From: PALSA-1353 sp050014015
GTDB taxonomy: Bacteria > Planctomycetota > Phycisphaerae > Tepidisphaerales > Tepidisphaeraceae
Assembly (NCBI GenBank): GCA_050014015.1
Contig: JBEKEC010000015.1
Coordinates: 18,645 to 82,644, forward strand
DNA length: 64,000 nt
Reading direction: 5' to 3'
The translations under genes were made by a program, and so were the position numbers. Shown one piece after another: positions 33,775 to 42,390 of the stretch. The notes beneath the pieces were generated by a model. That model was not told where the DNA came from. It saw nothing but the letters and a program-made list of their open reading frames with translations, and searched no databases. Numbering within the stretch: the stretch's first letter is position 1; every line of letters begins with the position of its first letter.

Positions 33775-35949
33775 CGATGGCGTCGCGAGTTCGGCGGTGG
33801 GTTGCAAGCCTTCGGTTGGATGAACAATAGGCCCGACGTATTTGCGGACGATTAACAGGGATGTCGCGGCTTCGCGGGCGATGCGCTCGGGGCGGAAGCC
33901 GAAAAGCTGGGATTGCATCCCCCATTGCTCTTCGACGCCGATGACCAACAGGTCGAATTCGCTGGCGGAGCGGATCACGGCATCGACGGGGGATTCGTCT
34001 TCAATGACCTGGAAATGGACGGGGGTTGGCTGGGTGGGATCGGCGAACGTCCTGTCCACCAGGGAGCGGGCGTGGAGGACGGCGTCGGTTTCGGATCGGC
34101 GGGGGGGAATGACGTGCAAAACGGTCAGCGAGGCGCAGGCGTTGCGGGCGATTCGGCCGGCCAGATCGAGAGCCAACAGGTCGTGCTTGCCGCCAAGGTA
34201 GGGGACCAGGACGGTCCTGATTTCGTGCGTGGAAGGCTCCGCCTCCACGTCGATGCCGTGATCGACGAAGACGGCGACGTCGTTATCGCTGGCGGTCATG
34301 ACGCGGTGGACGGTGCCGCCAAGGATCGCCTGTCCGAAGACGGGCTTGTGGAAGCCCATGAGAATGAGATCGGCGGCGCGGAGGCGGGCGATGCGAGCGA
34401 TGTCGCTGGGAATGTCACGGCTGACGAAGGCGATGGGTTCGGCGGGAATGTCCAATTCGCGGGCGGCGGTGAGGAGCGGTTCGAGCGCCTCGGTGGGCTG
34501 ACCGGAGGCATCGGACATGCGGACGGAATAGGGGTCGCGGTCGGCAAGACGCGCCAGGTGAAGGGCGATGATTCGGCGACCGGTCTCGACGGCGGGCGAG
34601 AGGAAGGCGGCCATTCTGGCCAGCGGTCCGCCGCTGGCGGGGAAGGAGATGGGAATGAGCACGGTGAAGATTCTTTTGCCGGCTTTCTCGCGCGCGGCAG
34701 CGGCTTCGGATTCGACGACTGCCTTCGGATAAAACCACTGAAGCATCGGGGTGGTCAGGGCGGTGGTGACGATGGCCATGATGACCATCATGGCGAAGAC
34801 GGCCTCGGTGATGACGCCGAGATCGCGGCCGATGTTGAGGATGACCAGTTCCATCAGCCCGCGGGTATTCATGAGGATTCCGATGGCGGAGGCTTCGCGC
34901 CAGGAGAGTCCGCAGGCGCGGGCGGCGACGGCGGAACCGCCGAATTTCCCGGCGCTGGCGGCCAGAATTATCAAGCCGGTGTAGAACCAAAGCGACGCGT
35001 GATCGAGCAGGCCGATTTGAGTGCGCAGGCCGGTGTATGCGAAGAAAATAGGCAGCAGAAAGACGACCGTGTAATCTTCGAGCTTTTCGGTGAGTGTTTG
35101 GACGAAAGCGGTGCCCTTGGGCATGATAGTGCCCATCAGGAATGCGCCGAAGAGGGCGTGGATGCCGATCCATTGGGTCACGAACGACGATGCCAGGACC
35201 AGGATGAGGATGACGGCCAGGAGATTTTGGCTGAGTGAGCCGCGGCGTTCGAAGACGAGTTCAAGGCGGCGGAGGAAGGGGCGGACGAGGAGGAACATGA
35301 GGAGGATGTAAACAACGGCCTTGGCGGCGGTGAGGAGCGCGGGTCCGACGCCGGTGGCGCGGGCGGCGGCAATGACGAACGCCAGGACGCACCAGGCGGT
35401 GACGTCATTGACGGCGGCACAGGTGATGGCGATGGCGCCGACCTGGGTCTTGTGGAGGTTTCGCTCGGTGAGGATTCTGGCCAGGACGGGGAATGCGGTG
35501 ACGCTCATGGCCGCGCCCATGAATAGGGCAACGGAGGTCATTCGTATGGCCGGGACGCTATGGAAGAGCTGGGGATAGAGAAACACGGCCAGAGCGGCTC
35601 CGGCGAGAAAGGGAGCGATTATGCTGGCATTGCTGATGACGATGGCGGCATGGCCGCGGTTGCGGAGGAGCTTGGGGTCCAGTTCAAGACCGATGAGGAA
35701 GAGGAAGAAGATCACTCCGACCTGGCTGAGGGCGTTGAGATATTGAATGCTGTGCTCGGGGAAAACGCCTCGGAAGGCGGCGGGCAAGAGCCAGCCGAAG
35801 AGGCTTGGGCCCAGCATGACGCCGGCGATCATTTCGCCCATGACCTGGGGCTGTCGCAAGCGGACGAAGAGGAAGCCCATAATCCGGCTGAGGCCAAGGA
35901 TCAGGCCGATCTGTACAACCAGTAAGAGGATGAAATCCGAGGCTGGCAT
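33766..35949 (-). CDS. CPA2-type cation/proton antiporter with C-terminal USP domains
   Basis: 727 residues. About 12 membrane helices (1-420), starting FILLLVVQIGLILGLSRIMG; LFLIGLELDPKLL, FPVLARILTERNLHKTQVGAIAITCAAVNDVTAW and NTRGLMELVILNIG are typical of the KefB/NapA branch, with the ND in AAVNDV in the ion-binding helix. Residues about 440-720 look like two universal-stress-protein domains, where KefB would have a TrkA-N domain, so regulation is likely by nucleotide-type ligands bound by USP. Likely Na+ or K+/H+ exchange at the inner membrane. Convergent with the anti-sigma gene. Confidence 0.85.
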   Translation of the reverse strand: MPASDFILLLVVQIGLILGLSRIMGFLFVRLRQPQVMGEMIAGVMLGPSLFGWLLPAAFRGVFPEHSIQYLNALSQVGVIFFLFLIGLELDPKLLRNRGHAAIVISNASIIAPFLAGAALAVFLYPQLFHSVPAIRMTSVALFMGAAMSVTAFPVLARILTERNLHKTQVGAIAITCAAVNDVTAWCVLAFVIAAARATGVGPALLTAAKAVVYILLMFLLVRPFLRRLELVFERRGSLSQNLLAVILILVLASSFVTQWIGIHALFGAFLMGTIMPKGTAFVQTLTEKLEDYTVVFLLPIFFAYTGLRTQIGLLDHASLWFYTGLIILAASAGKFGGSAVAARACGLSWREASAIGILMNTRGLMELVILNIGRDLGVITEAVFAMMVIMAIVTTALTTPMLQWFYPKAVVESEAAAAREKAGKRIFTVLIPISFPASGGPLARMAAFLSPAVETGRRIIALHLARLADRDPYSVRMSDASGQPTEALEPLLTAARELDIPAEPIAFVSRDIPSDIARIARLRAADLILMGFHKPVFGQAILGGTVHRVMTASDNDVAVFVDHGIDVEAEPSTHEIRTVLVPYLGGKHDLLALDLAGRIARNACASLTVLHVIPPRRSETDAVLHARSLVDRTFADPTQPTPVHFQVIEDESPVDAVIRSASEFDLLVIGVEEQWGMQSQLFGFRPERIAREAATSLLIVRKYVGPIVHPTEGLQPTAELATPSSR

Positions 35950-36112
35950 CAGATGGCGGCGGCGGGCTCCTGAGAATCCAAAAACAGGCTAACAAAGCTC
36001 GGGCGACTGGGATACCAGAATTCCATCCCAAATTGAATCTTTCGTGGTGCGCGGTTTGCTCGTATTTGGACCGTGAAGGCGTTGGGTATAATCGGCCTGA
36101 AGGAGCCGGCCG

Positions 36113-36652
36113 ATGGAATACCGCCTGATCGAGAAGCAGATCGTGTACAAGGGGAAGAAAGTGCACCTTGAAGTGGATCGGCTGGAAGATGAGGTGACGG
36201 GTCGGGAATTCACCCGGGAGATCGTGGTTCATCCCGGCGCTGTGGTGGTGTTGCCGGTGATGAATGACGGTCGGGTTTTGATGATCCGCAACCACCGGTA
36301 TTCAGTGCGTCAGGTATTGATCGAATTGCCGGCCGGGACGCTGGAAAAGGGGGAGGACCCTATGAACTGCGCAGGCCGGGAACTGTTGGAAGAGACGGGG
36401 TACCTGGCGGGCCGGCTGAAGCGGATCGGGGCTTTTTTTTCGTCCCCGGGGATTCTGACCGAGAAGTTGTATGCCTTCGCGGCCTACGATCTGGAAAAGA
36501 AGGTGGCGGCGTTGGAGGAGGGCGAGGAGATCGAGATCATGCCGGTGCTTTTCGACGATGCGCTGAAGATGATAGACACCGCCGAGATCATGGACGGCAA
36601 GACCATCGCGACGCTGCTGATGTATGAAAGGTTCCACCGCGCCCGGACGTGA
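36113..36652 (+). CDS. Nudix hydrolase, ADP-ribose pyrophosphatase-like
   Basis: 179 residues. The Nudix box is complete: GTLEKGEDPMNCAGRELLEETGY matches G-x5-E-x7-REL-xEE-xG. The flanking ELPAGTLE and AGRLKRIGAFFSSPGILTEKL segments resemble ADP-ribose/ADP-sugar pyrophosphatases. AAGGAG lies upstream of the ATG with an 8-base spacing. The stop overlaps a GTG of the next frame, but the next gene more likely starts at 36664. Confidence 0.88.
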   Translation: MEYRLIEKQIVYKGKKVHLEVDRLEDEVTGREFTREIVVHPGAVVVLPVMNDGRVLMIRNHRYSVRQVLIELPAGTLEKGEDPMNCAGRELLEETGYLAGRLKRIGAFFSSPGILTEKLYAFAAYDLEKKVAALEEGEEIEIMPVLFDDALKMIDTAEIMDGKTIATLLMYERFHRART

Positions 36653-36663
36653 AGGACCCACGT

Positions 36664-37734
36664 ATGGCCTGGGATGAGCGACCTCATTACCGCGATCGTA
36701 GCGGGGCTTCGACGAATCCACTTCTGTGGCTGGTGAACGGCTCGGTACGAATCGTCAGCGCGCTGGGCGTTGAAGTGCGCGCGCATTCGTCGCTGATCGT
36801 TTTTATCCTGGCGATATTGCTGCTGGACTGGAACTATCGGTTCCCGGTGCGCGTTTTCAGCATGGCGCTGTGGACGCTGCTGGTGATGGTGCACGAGTAT
36901 TCGCATTGCCTGACGGCGCGGCGGCTGGGCGGAGACGGGGATGAGGCGTTGCTTTGGCCGGCGGGGGGGTTGACGCCGGCCCAGCCGCCGCAGCGCGCGG
37001 GCGCGACGTTCCTGACCGCGGCGGCGGGACCGATGTTGAACCTTCTGTTGTGCGTGGCTTCGGCCATCGCGGTTTACGAACTGACGCCGACGGGAGGGAT
37101 TCATAGGGCATCGTCCGGCACGGGGCACGTGATGGTTTCGCTCAATCCGTTCCATGGCCCATCGCCGGATGTTTCCTGGTCTGATCCGGCGTTTTACTGC
37201 GGGTGGATGTTTCTGATCAACTACCGGCTGTTGCTTTTGAATCTGTTGCCGATCTTCCCGCTGGACGGCGGGCGAATGTTGCAGGCGATGCTGTCGCCGA
37301 TAGTGGGTAACTTCCAGTCGACGCTGATCGAGGCGAACGTGGGCATGGTGGGGGCCGTGGTCGTGGGACTGGTGGCGCTGGCGCTTCAGGGATGGTTTCT
37401 GGCGGCATGCATGGCGTTCTGCTGCTATGAGTCCTATCAGCGGAGGCTGGCGCTTCAGGAAGCCGGTGACGAGGATTGGCGGGAATCGGTTGATTTTAGC
37501 GGCAGCTTGTTCGCGGAGGAGAGGCCGCGGCGTCGCCGGCTGAGCCGGCGCGTGATCCGCAGGGCGCGTAAGATCGCCATGGGGGAGAAAGCGGCGCGGG
37601 ACCGGATCGATGCCATCCTGGCGAAGGTCTCGGCGCGGGGGATGGCGTCGCTGACGTGGCTGGAGCGCCGGACGCTTCGCAAAGCCACCGAGCAACACCG
37701 GCGAAGCGAGACGGAAATCTCGCGGATTCAATAA
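36664..37734 (+). CDS. Site-2-type (M50) intramembrane metalloprotease
   Basis: 356 residues. Zinc site HEYSH (H77, E78, H81) in a membrane helix, with the third ligand D201 in LLPIFPLDGGR. There are about five to six hydrophobic segments. A hydrophilic basic C-terminus (about 270-356, rich in Arg) extends into the cytoplasm. M50B proteases cut membrane-bound substrates, often anti-sigma factors; the coupled sigma/anti-sigma pair is about 3 kb away but no direct link is shown. AAGGA precedes ATG 36664; GTG 36649 is a weaker alternative. Probably cotranscribed with the Nudix gene. Confidence 0.85.
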   Translation: MAWDERPHYRDRSGASTNPLLWLVNGSVRIVSALGVEVRAHSSLIVFILAILLLDWNYRFPVRVFSMALWTLLVMVHEYSHCLTARRLGGDGDEALLWPAGGLTPAQPPQRAGATFLTAAAGPMLNLLLCVASAIAVYELTPTGGIHRASSGTGHVMVSLNPFHGPSPDVSWSDPAFYCGWMFLINYRLLLLNLLPIFPLDGGRMLQAMLSPIVGNFQSTLIEANVGMVGAVVVGLVALALQGWFLAACMAFCCYESYQRRLALQEAGDEDWRESVDFSGSLFAEERPRRRRLSRRVIRRARKIAMGEKAARDRIDAILAKVSARGMASLTWLERRTLRKATEQHRRSETEISRIQ

Positions 37735-37770
37735 AACATCCGTATGCTCGCTGTGGCCTTTTGGATACAG

Positions 37771-37879
37771 ATTACCGCGAAGGCGCGAAGAGCGCGAAGT
37801 TGCGCGAAGGAATCGCATGTGGATTGACATAAAGCTATTCTTCGCGTTCCTTCGCGTCCTTCGCGCCTTCGCGGTTCAT
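37771..37879. repeat. CGCGAAG-rich inverted repeat
   Basis: Left arm 37771-37810 (ACCGCGAAGGCGCGAAG...) and right arm 37838-37879 (...CGCGCCTTCGCGGT) are near-perfect reverse complements over about 35 bases, separated by 27 bases. The same CGCGAAG string with the same order of bases occurs once at 63711-63746 beside a GxxExxY gene remnant. It lies in the 165-base gap before the cysteine desulfurase gene; the right arm ends 20 bases before that ATG. Confidence 0.8.
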
Positions 37880-37899
37880 CTTCTAGGGCCGGCCCGGAC

Positions 37900-39048
37900 A
37901 TGAGCGTTATCTATCTGGACAACAATGCCACGACGCGCCCGGATGCCGCGGTCGTGGAGGCGATGCACCCGTATTTCAACGAGTATTACGGCAACGCCTC
38001 GAGCGTGCATCGGTTTGGACAGCTGGCGCGAAAGGCAATCGATGATGCGCGGGCATCGGTGGCGGAATTGATCGGCGCCCGGGATTCGGAATTGATCTTC
38101 ACCGGATCGGGCACCGAATCGGTGAACACGGCGATCCGCGGGCTGCTGGCCGCGCGGGCGCCGCGGCGGCGAATTGTCACCAGCGCGGTCGAGCACTCGG
38201 CGACCCATGAGCTTTGCCGGCAACTGGCCGGCGAGGGTTTCGAAATCTGCACGATCGACGTGGACCAATGGGGGCGGCTGAACCTGGACGCGCTGGCGGC
38301 GGCGATCGGGGACCAAACCGCGTTGGTCACGCTCATGTGGGCGAACAACGAGACGGGAGTGATTTTTCCCATCCCCTCCATCGGCGAAATGTGCAAGAAG
38401 GCCGGCGTACCGCTCCACGTGGACGGGACGCAGGCCGTGGGCAAGATCGAAGTGGACGTGGCGAAGTCGCACGTCGATGCGATGAGCTTCGCCGCCCACA
38501 AGTTCCATGGGCCCAAGGGCGTCGCGGCGCTGTTCGCACGGCGGGGATTGCGGATTCGCCCGCTGCTGATCGGCGGTCCGCAAGAGCGCGGCCGGCGCGG
38601 GGGGACGGAAAACGTGCCGGGGATCGTCGGCATGGGAAAGGCCGCGGAATTGGCCAAACGGCATTTGCCTGATATGCAGCGCGTCACGAATCTTCGCGAT
38701 CGGCTGGAGCGGGGGATTCTCAAGAGCATCGCGGATACCTCGGTCAATGGAGACGTCGAGCATCGGTTGCCGAACACGTCGAACATTTCGTTTGCGCAAC
38801 TGGAGGCGGAGGCGATTCTGCTGCTGCTGAGCGAGCGCGACCTGAGCGCCAGCGCCGGCGCCGCATGCAGCAGCGGCAGCCTGGAGCCGTCACACGTTCT
38901 GAAGGCGATGAAGATCGAGCCGCGCCTGGCTCATGGAGCGATCCGGTTCAGCCTGTCGCGAATGACGACTGAAGAGGAGATTTCGCGCTCGCTGGAGATT
39001 CTCCAGGCCGTGATCGCCCGGCTGCGGAAGGTCATGCCTGTAGGATAG
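37900..39048 (+). CDS. iscS: Cysteine desulfurase (IscS/NifS family)
   Basis: 382 residues. PLP enzyme releasing sulfur from cysteine for Fe-S clusters and thiolated cofactors. N-terminus YLDNNATTRPD; PLP-binding K201 in AAHKFHGPKG; HVDGTQAVGKI; catalytic C323 in SAGAACSSGS on the mobile loop. This length and loop fit the NifS/IscS group rather than SufS. No iscU or iscR is adjacent, and the nearest Fe-S enzyme genes are the hydrogenase about 30 kb away. A weak GGGCCGGCCC stretch precedes the ATG. Confidence 0.9.
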   Translation: MSVIYLDNNATTRPDAAVVEAMHPYFNEYYGNASSVHRFGQLARKAIDDARASVAELIGARDSELIFTGSGTESVNTAIRGLLAARAPRRRIVTSAVEHSATHELCRQLAGEGFEICTIDVDQWGRLNLDALAAAIGDQTALVTLMWANNETGVIFPIPSIGEMCKKAGVPLHVDGTQAVGKIEVDVAKSHVDAMSFAAHKFHGPKGVAALFARRGLRIRPLLIGGPQERGRRGGTENVPGIVGMGKAAELAKRHLPDMQRVTNLRDRLERGILKSIADTSVNGDVEHRLPNTSNISFAQLEAEAILLLLSERDLSASAGAACSSGSLEPSHVLKAMKIEPRLAHGAIRFSLSRMTTEEEISRSLEILQAVIARLRKVMPVG

Positions 39049-39231
39049 GACGGTGGGCAAACGCCTTCCCCAGCGCAACAAAGTTCAGGGAGTATTTTCT
39101 GTGGGGAGAAGCATTTTGTTTGCGGTGCTTGGGGAGAGAGCGAAATGCCAAATGTCCGGGCTCTGCGGCCGCAGGCGCGCGGGGCGTTGGGGCATGGGGT
39201 TGGCCGCCGCGTTCCCGATTATGATATTGCC

Positions 39232-40245
39232 ATGTTGGCCAAATGGCGGCTGGCGGTGACGTGCGTGGCGGTGGTGCTGTTCATCGGAACGGCATTGCTT
39301 TGGCTTCGCAGTTACTTCTATAACGATACATTTGGATATGCATTCAAGCAGAACGGCCTGATGGGGTGGTCATACGGCGGCGAAATGCATATCCAATTTG
39401 AGACTTACAATCTGCCGCGTCGCGTAATGCCTACGGGATTCGTGTCGAGCCACCCGCGCATTTCGTTTTCTGGGTGGATGGGCCGGGGTGTTTTGGAGTC
39501 GATCTTTGAATTTCGATTCACGAATCACGTTGTTTCGTTTCCGGCGGGCCGGGGATTCCCTGCCGGCATGGTACACGTGAGGGCGGTGTCGGTTCCGATG
39601 TGGAGCTTGCTGGCGCTTTGGGCGACGTTGCCGCTGTACGTCTTTTTCTGCGGGCGCCGGAAAGTCCGCTGGGGCCTGCGGAAGGACGTGCGGTGGATCA
39701 ACCTGCGGCTTGGGCGCCAGATCACGCGATTCGCCATCTTTTCCGCCATCGGAGCGGCAACCGGAGCCATGACCGCATCGCTCGACATTGCGTTGGGCCT
39801 CTGGCGGGCACAGTGGGAGTGGATGCTGGCCCTGTTCATTCTTCTTCCCGTGGTGAGCTTCACAATTGTATTGACTCGCCGCCGAATTCAGTGGTATCGC
39901 GCGCTTCTGTGGATGTCGCTGGAAATCGGCGGGTGCGTCAGTTTCTACGCCGCCACGATTCAGTGGGTGTGGCGTGTTTTCGGGGGTTATCGGATTTACG
40001 AGCCGGTTTTGACGACCGAGGCGCTGATCATCGGGTTTGCGTGCTTCGCTTGCGGGGCCATTCTGCTGCTCTTTTTTCAAGCCAGGCCGGAGCCGATCAA
40101 GCCGGGGCCATATTGCCCGCAATGCGGGTATTGTTTGATTGGAACGCCGAGACAAATTTGCCCGGAGTGCGGCAGGGCGTTCACACTCGAGGAATTGGGC
40201 ATCGGGCCGGAAGCGCTGGTGCCGCCGGGGAGTCGAGTCGAGTGA
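39232..40245 (+). CDS. Membrane protein with C-terminal double-CxxC zinc ribbon
   Basis: 337 residues. One N-terminal helix, a soluble stretch of about 90 residues with VRAVSVPMWSLLALWATLPLYVFF at its end, four more hydrophobic segments (about 200-310), and a C-terminal ribbon CPQCGYCLIG ... CPECGRAF. The layout (N-terminal helix, a VPMW-type helix, CxxCGY ribbon) is common in Phycisphaerae proteins of unknown role; the four extra helices between are less usual. The frame opens at 39145, but ATG 39232 gives a normal membrane N-terminus. Function unknown. Confidence 0.65.
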   Translation: MLAKWRLAVTCVAVVLFIGTALLWLRSYFYNDTFGYAFKQNGLMGWSYGGEMHIQFETYNLPRRVMPTGFVSSHPRISFSGWMGRGVLESIFEFRFTNHVVSFPAGRGFPAGMVHVRAVSVPMWSLLALWATLPLYVFFCGRRKVRWGLRKDVRWINLRLGRQITRFAIFSAIGAATGAMTASLDIALGLWRAQWEWMLALFILLPVVSFTIVLTRRRIQWYRALLWMSLEIGGCVSFYAATIQWVWRVFGGYRIYEPVLTTEALIIGFACFACGAILLLFFQARPEPIKPGPYCPQCGYCLIGTPRQICPECGRAFTLEELGIGPEALVPPGSRVE

Positions 40246-40255
40246 GTAGAAACGT

Positions 40256-40271
40256 GCCGACTGAAGTCGGC
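40256..40271. other. Short hairpin between convergent genes
   Basis: GCCGAC-TGAA-GTCGGC, between the zinc-ribbon gene and efp, which converge here. No T-run follows. The bases just after it (CAGGCCGCGAATTCA) recur at about 52866, also at a convergent gene end. Confidence 0.45.
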
Positions 40272-40318
40272 AGGCCGCGAATTCAATAATCGGCAAAAGT
40301 TTTGCGGCAGAATGAACG

Positions 40319-40873
40319 CTACGACCGGCTGAGATATTCGCCGTTTTCCGTGTTGATCTTGATCTTTTCGCCGATCACGATAAATCCCGGCACGCGCGTG
40401 GTCAGGCCGGTCTCGAGCTTGGCTTCCTTGAGTTGATTCGTGGCGGTTGAACCCTTGATGACCGGCGGAGTATCCACCACTTCCAAATCCACCGCGGCCG
40501 GCAGGGTGTATGAAACGACCTTGCCGTCGTGGAAAAGGGCGACGAGCTGCGTGTTGGGCTTGAGATAGAGAATGTCGTCGCCGAAAACGAGCTTGGGAAT
40601 GGTCGTCTGATCGTAGGTTTCCAGGTCCATGACGATGTGGCCGTCGTTGTCGCTGTAGAGATATTCCACCTGGCGGCTGTCGAGCGTGGTGGTCTCGATG
40701 TCGTCGGTGGCTCCGACGCGCTTGTCCATGATCGTGCCTTTGGAGACGTCGCGCAGTTTGAACTGAACCTTGGCGCGAAGATTGCCGGGGGTGTTATGGT
40801 CGGCGTTGGTAACGACAAACAGCTTGCCGTCGATGATGACGGCCTGTCCGCGACGAATATCACTTGCACGCAT
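40319..40873 (-). CDS. efp: Translation elongation factor P
   Basis: 184 residues, standard three-domain EF-P. It rescues ribosomes stalled at polyproline. N-terminal KOW-like domain (MRASDIRRGQAVIIDGKLF), OB domains with LDSRQVEYLYSDNDGHIVMD, and the C-terminal signature region (FIVIGEKIKINTENGEYLSR). The tip loop that enters the peptidyl-transferase centre reads NTPGNLRAK, so the position of E. coli Lys34 is Asn31 and no Lys or Arg is at the usual modified site. AAAGGATGCTTC precedes the ATG. It has about a 45-base leader before the convergent side. Confidence 0.93.
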   Translation of the reverse strand: MRASDIRRGQAVIIDGKLFVVTNADHNTPGNLRAKVQFKLRDVSKGTIMDKRVGATDDIETTTLDSRQVEYLYSDNDGHIVMDLETYDQTTIPKLVFGDDILYLKPNTQLVALFHDGKVVSYTLPAAVDLEVVDTPPVIKGSTATNQLKEAKLETGLTTRVPGFIVIGEKIKINTENGEYLSRS

Positions 40874-40953
40874 GAAGCATCCTTTTCAAAGCAGCAATTA
40901 TAGTGTTTTTCCCATTGAGGGGGTGAGAAATTTAACCGCGGGTCCGCCGTGCG

Positions 40954-42390
40954 TCAAACGGAGTCGCTCCGCCACATCTGCCTGTAGGCGGCCTCCACGT
41001 TGGCGGCAAATCGGTGGGCATCCATCAGCGGCGAGCGAGCCATGCGATCCCGCAACGTTTTGCGAAGCTCAGTCCGGCGCTCGAAATTATTGGCAGTTTC
41101 TGCGGCAATGGCGACGAACCGGTCATCGTCATCGGCCGTGAATTCTGGCATATTCAGATTCGACAGGATGCTAAGCCCGGCCCGTCCGGGCGCGGTTGAA
41201 CCGACCCGCGTGAGGACCGGCACTCCCATCCACAGCGCGTCGCACGTCGTGGTAATTCCGTTGTACACCAGCGGATCGAGACAGATGTCGATGCGGTCGT
41301 ACATCCGGAGATATTCGCCGCGACGGCAATGGCGCGTGAATTCGATTCGAAGCGGATCGATGCCGGCCGAGGCCAAGGTTTCGGCGATTTGGCGTCGCTG
41401 GTTTTCCGATTCCACCAGAAGCAGCAGCCGGGAATCGCACACGCGCGACAAAACTTTGGCCCAAAGCGCCAGGGTGGGGCGGTTCAGCTTGCAGGGATTG
41501 TTCAGCGAAGCGAACGTCACGGGCGCGCGCGGTTTCGCCGCGGCGGGTGGAACGTCTCCCAACGGATGATAGCAGCACCAGCAATCGGGCAAGCGCACCG
41601 ATTTCTCGGAATAATACCGATCGCTTTCGCCGGGCGGATCGATCCAGGAATCGGTCAGGCGGTAATCCATCGAGTCCAACCCCGTTCCGCCGGGATATGC
41701 CAGCCACGTCACCTGCACCGGCGCGGGCTTGAGCGCGAACATCGGCAGGCGATTGAACGCCATGTGCATCGTCAGATCGACCAGGATGTCGATGCCATCG
41801 CTGCGCACCCTGGCGGCAAGCTGCTCATCCGTCAGTTCGCGCACGTCGTGCCAGACGTCCGCACAGGATTTGAGCAGTTCGGTCGCCTTATCCGGCCGGC
41901 GAACGCTGGCGTAACAATGCACCTGGAAATTCTTCCGGTCATGCGATTCGAGCAGCGGAAGCACGAAGAAGCACTCGGCATGCCCGTAAAAGTCCGGCGA
42001 AACGTATCCGATCCGCAGCCGCCGTTTGGGCGAACGATCGCCGGCACGTTCGACAACATTGGCTTGGCCGTGCCTGAGATTCCATTGGCGCAGCTCGTGA
42101 AAAGCGGCATCTCGACCATAATCAGGATGGAAATGCAGCTTGTAGCAAAGGCTGCTGTGGATCTGGGCATTACCGGGATCCATCGCCACGGCCTTGCGGC
42201 AGAGGTCCACGGCCTCCTCTATCCTTCCGGAATCCTTCAATACGTTTGACAGATTGTTCAGCGTTGGGGCCTGATGCGGATTGGTGGCAAGAATCCCGCG
42301 GAAAAGCTCCGCGGCCTCGTCGAGCCGTCCGGACTGCTGGCAGTGCAGCGCCTTCTCCAGCAATTGCGGAAATTGCAACGGATCAGTCAT
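40954..42390 (-). CDS. TPR-SPINDLY family O-GlcNAc-transferase-like (GT41) protein
   Basis: 478 residues. Two to three N-terminal TPRs (about 8-95), then a GT41 region: LRIGYVSPDFYGHAECFF with the conserved His, WLAYPGGTGLDSMDYRLTD, ASLNNPCKLNRPTLALWAKVL with the conserved Lys, and YNGITTTCDALWMGVPVLT. Probably transfers GlcNAc or another sugar to proteins in the cytoplasm. Its ATG overlaps the stop of the paralogue upstream (42387), giving a coupled pair. Confidence 0.85.
   Translation of the reverse strand: MTDPLQFPQLLEKALHCQQSGRLDEAAELFRGILATNPHQAPTLNNLSNVLKDSGRIEEAVDLCRKAVAMDPGNAQIHSSLCYKLHFHPDYGRDAAFHELRQWNLRHGQANVVERAGDRSPKRRLRIGYVSPDFYGHAECFFVLPLLESHDRKNFQVHCYASVRRPDKATELLKSCADVWHDVRELTDEQLAARVRSDGIDILVDLTMHMAFNRLPMFALKPAPVQVTWLAYPGGTGLDSMDYRLTDSWIDPPGESDRYYSEKSVRLPDCWCCYHPLGDVPPAAAKPRAPVTFASLNNPCKLNRPTLALWAKVLSRVCDSRLLLLVESENQRRQIAETLASAGIDPLRIEFTRHCRRGEYLRMYDRIDICLDPLVYNGITTTCDALWMGVPVLTRVGSTAPGRAGLSILSNLNMPEFTADDDDRFVAIAAETANNFERRTELRKTLRDRMARSPLMDAHRFAANVEAAYRQMWRSDSV

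Noticed and set aside
33913..35238. Long open frame (441 codons) on the plus strand antisense to the antiporter
   Set aside because: Composition is rich in Gly, Asp and His as expected for the mirror of a GC-rich gene; no ribosome-binding site or domain; the antiporter on the other strand is certain.
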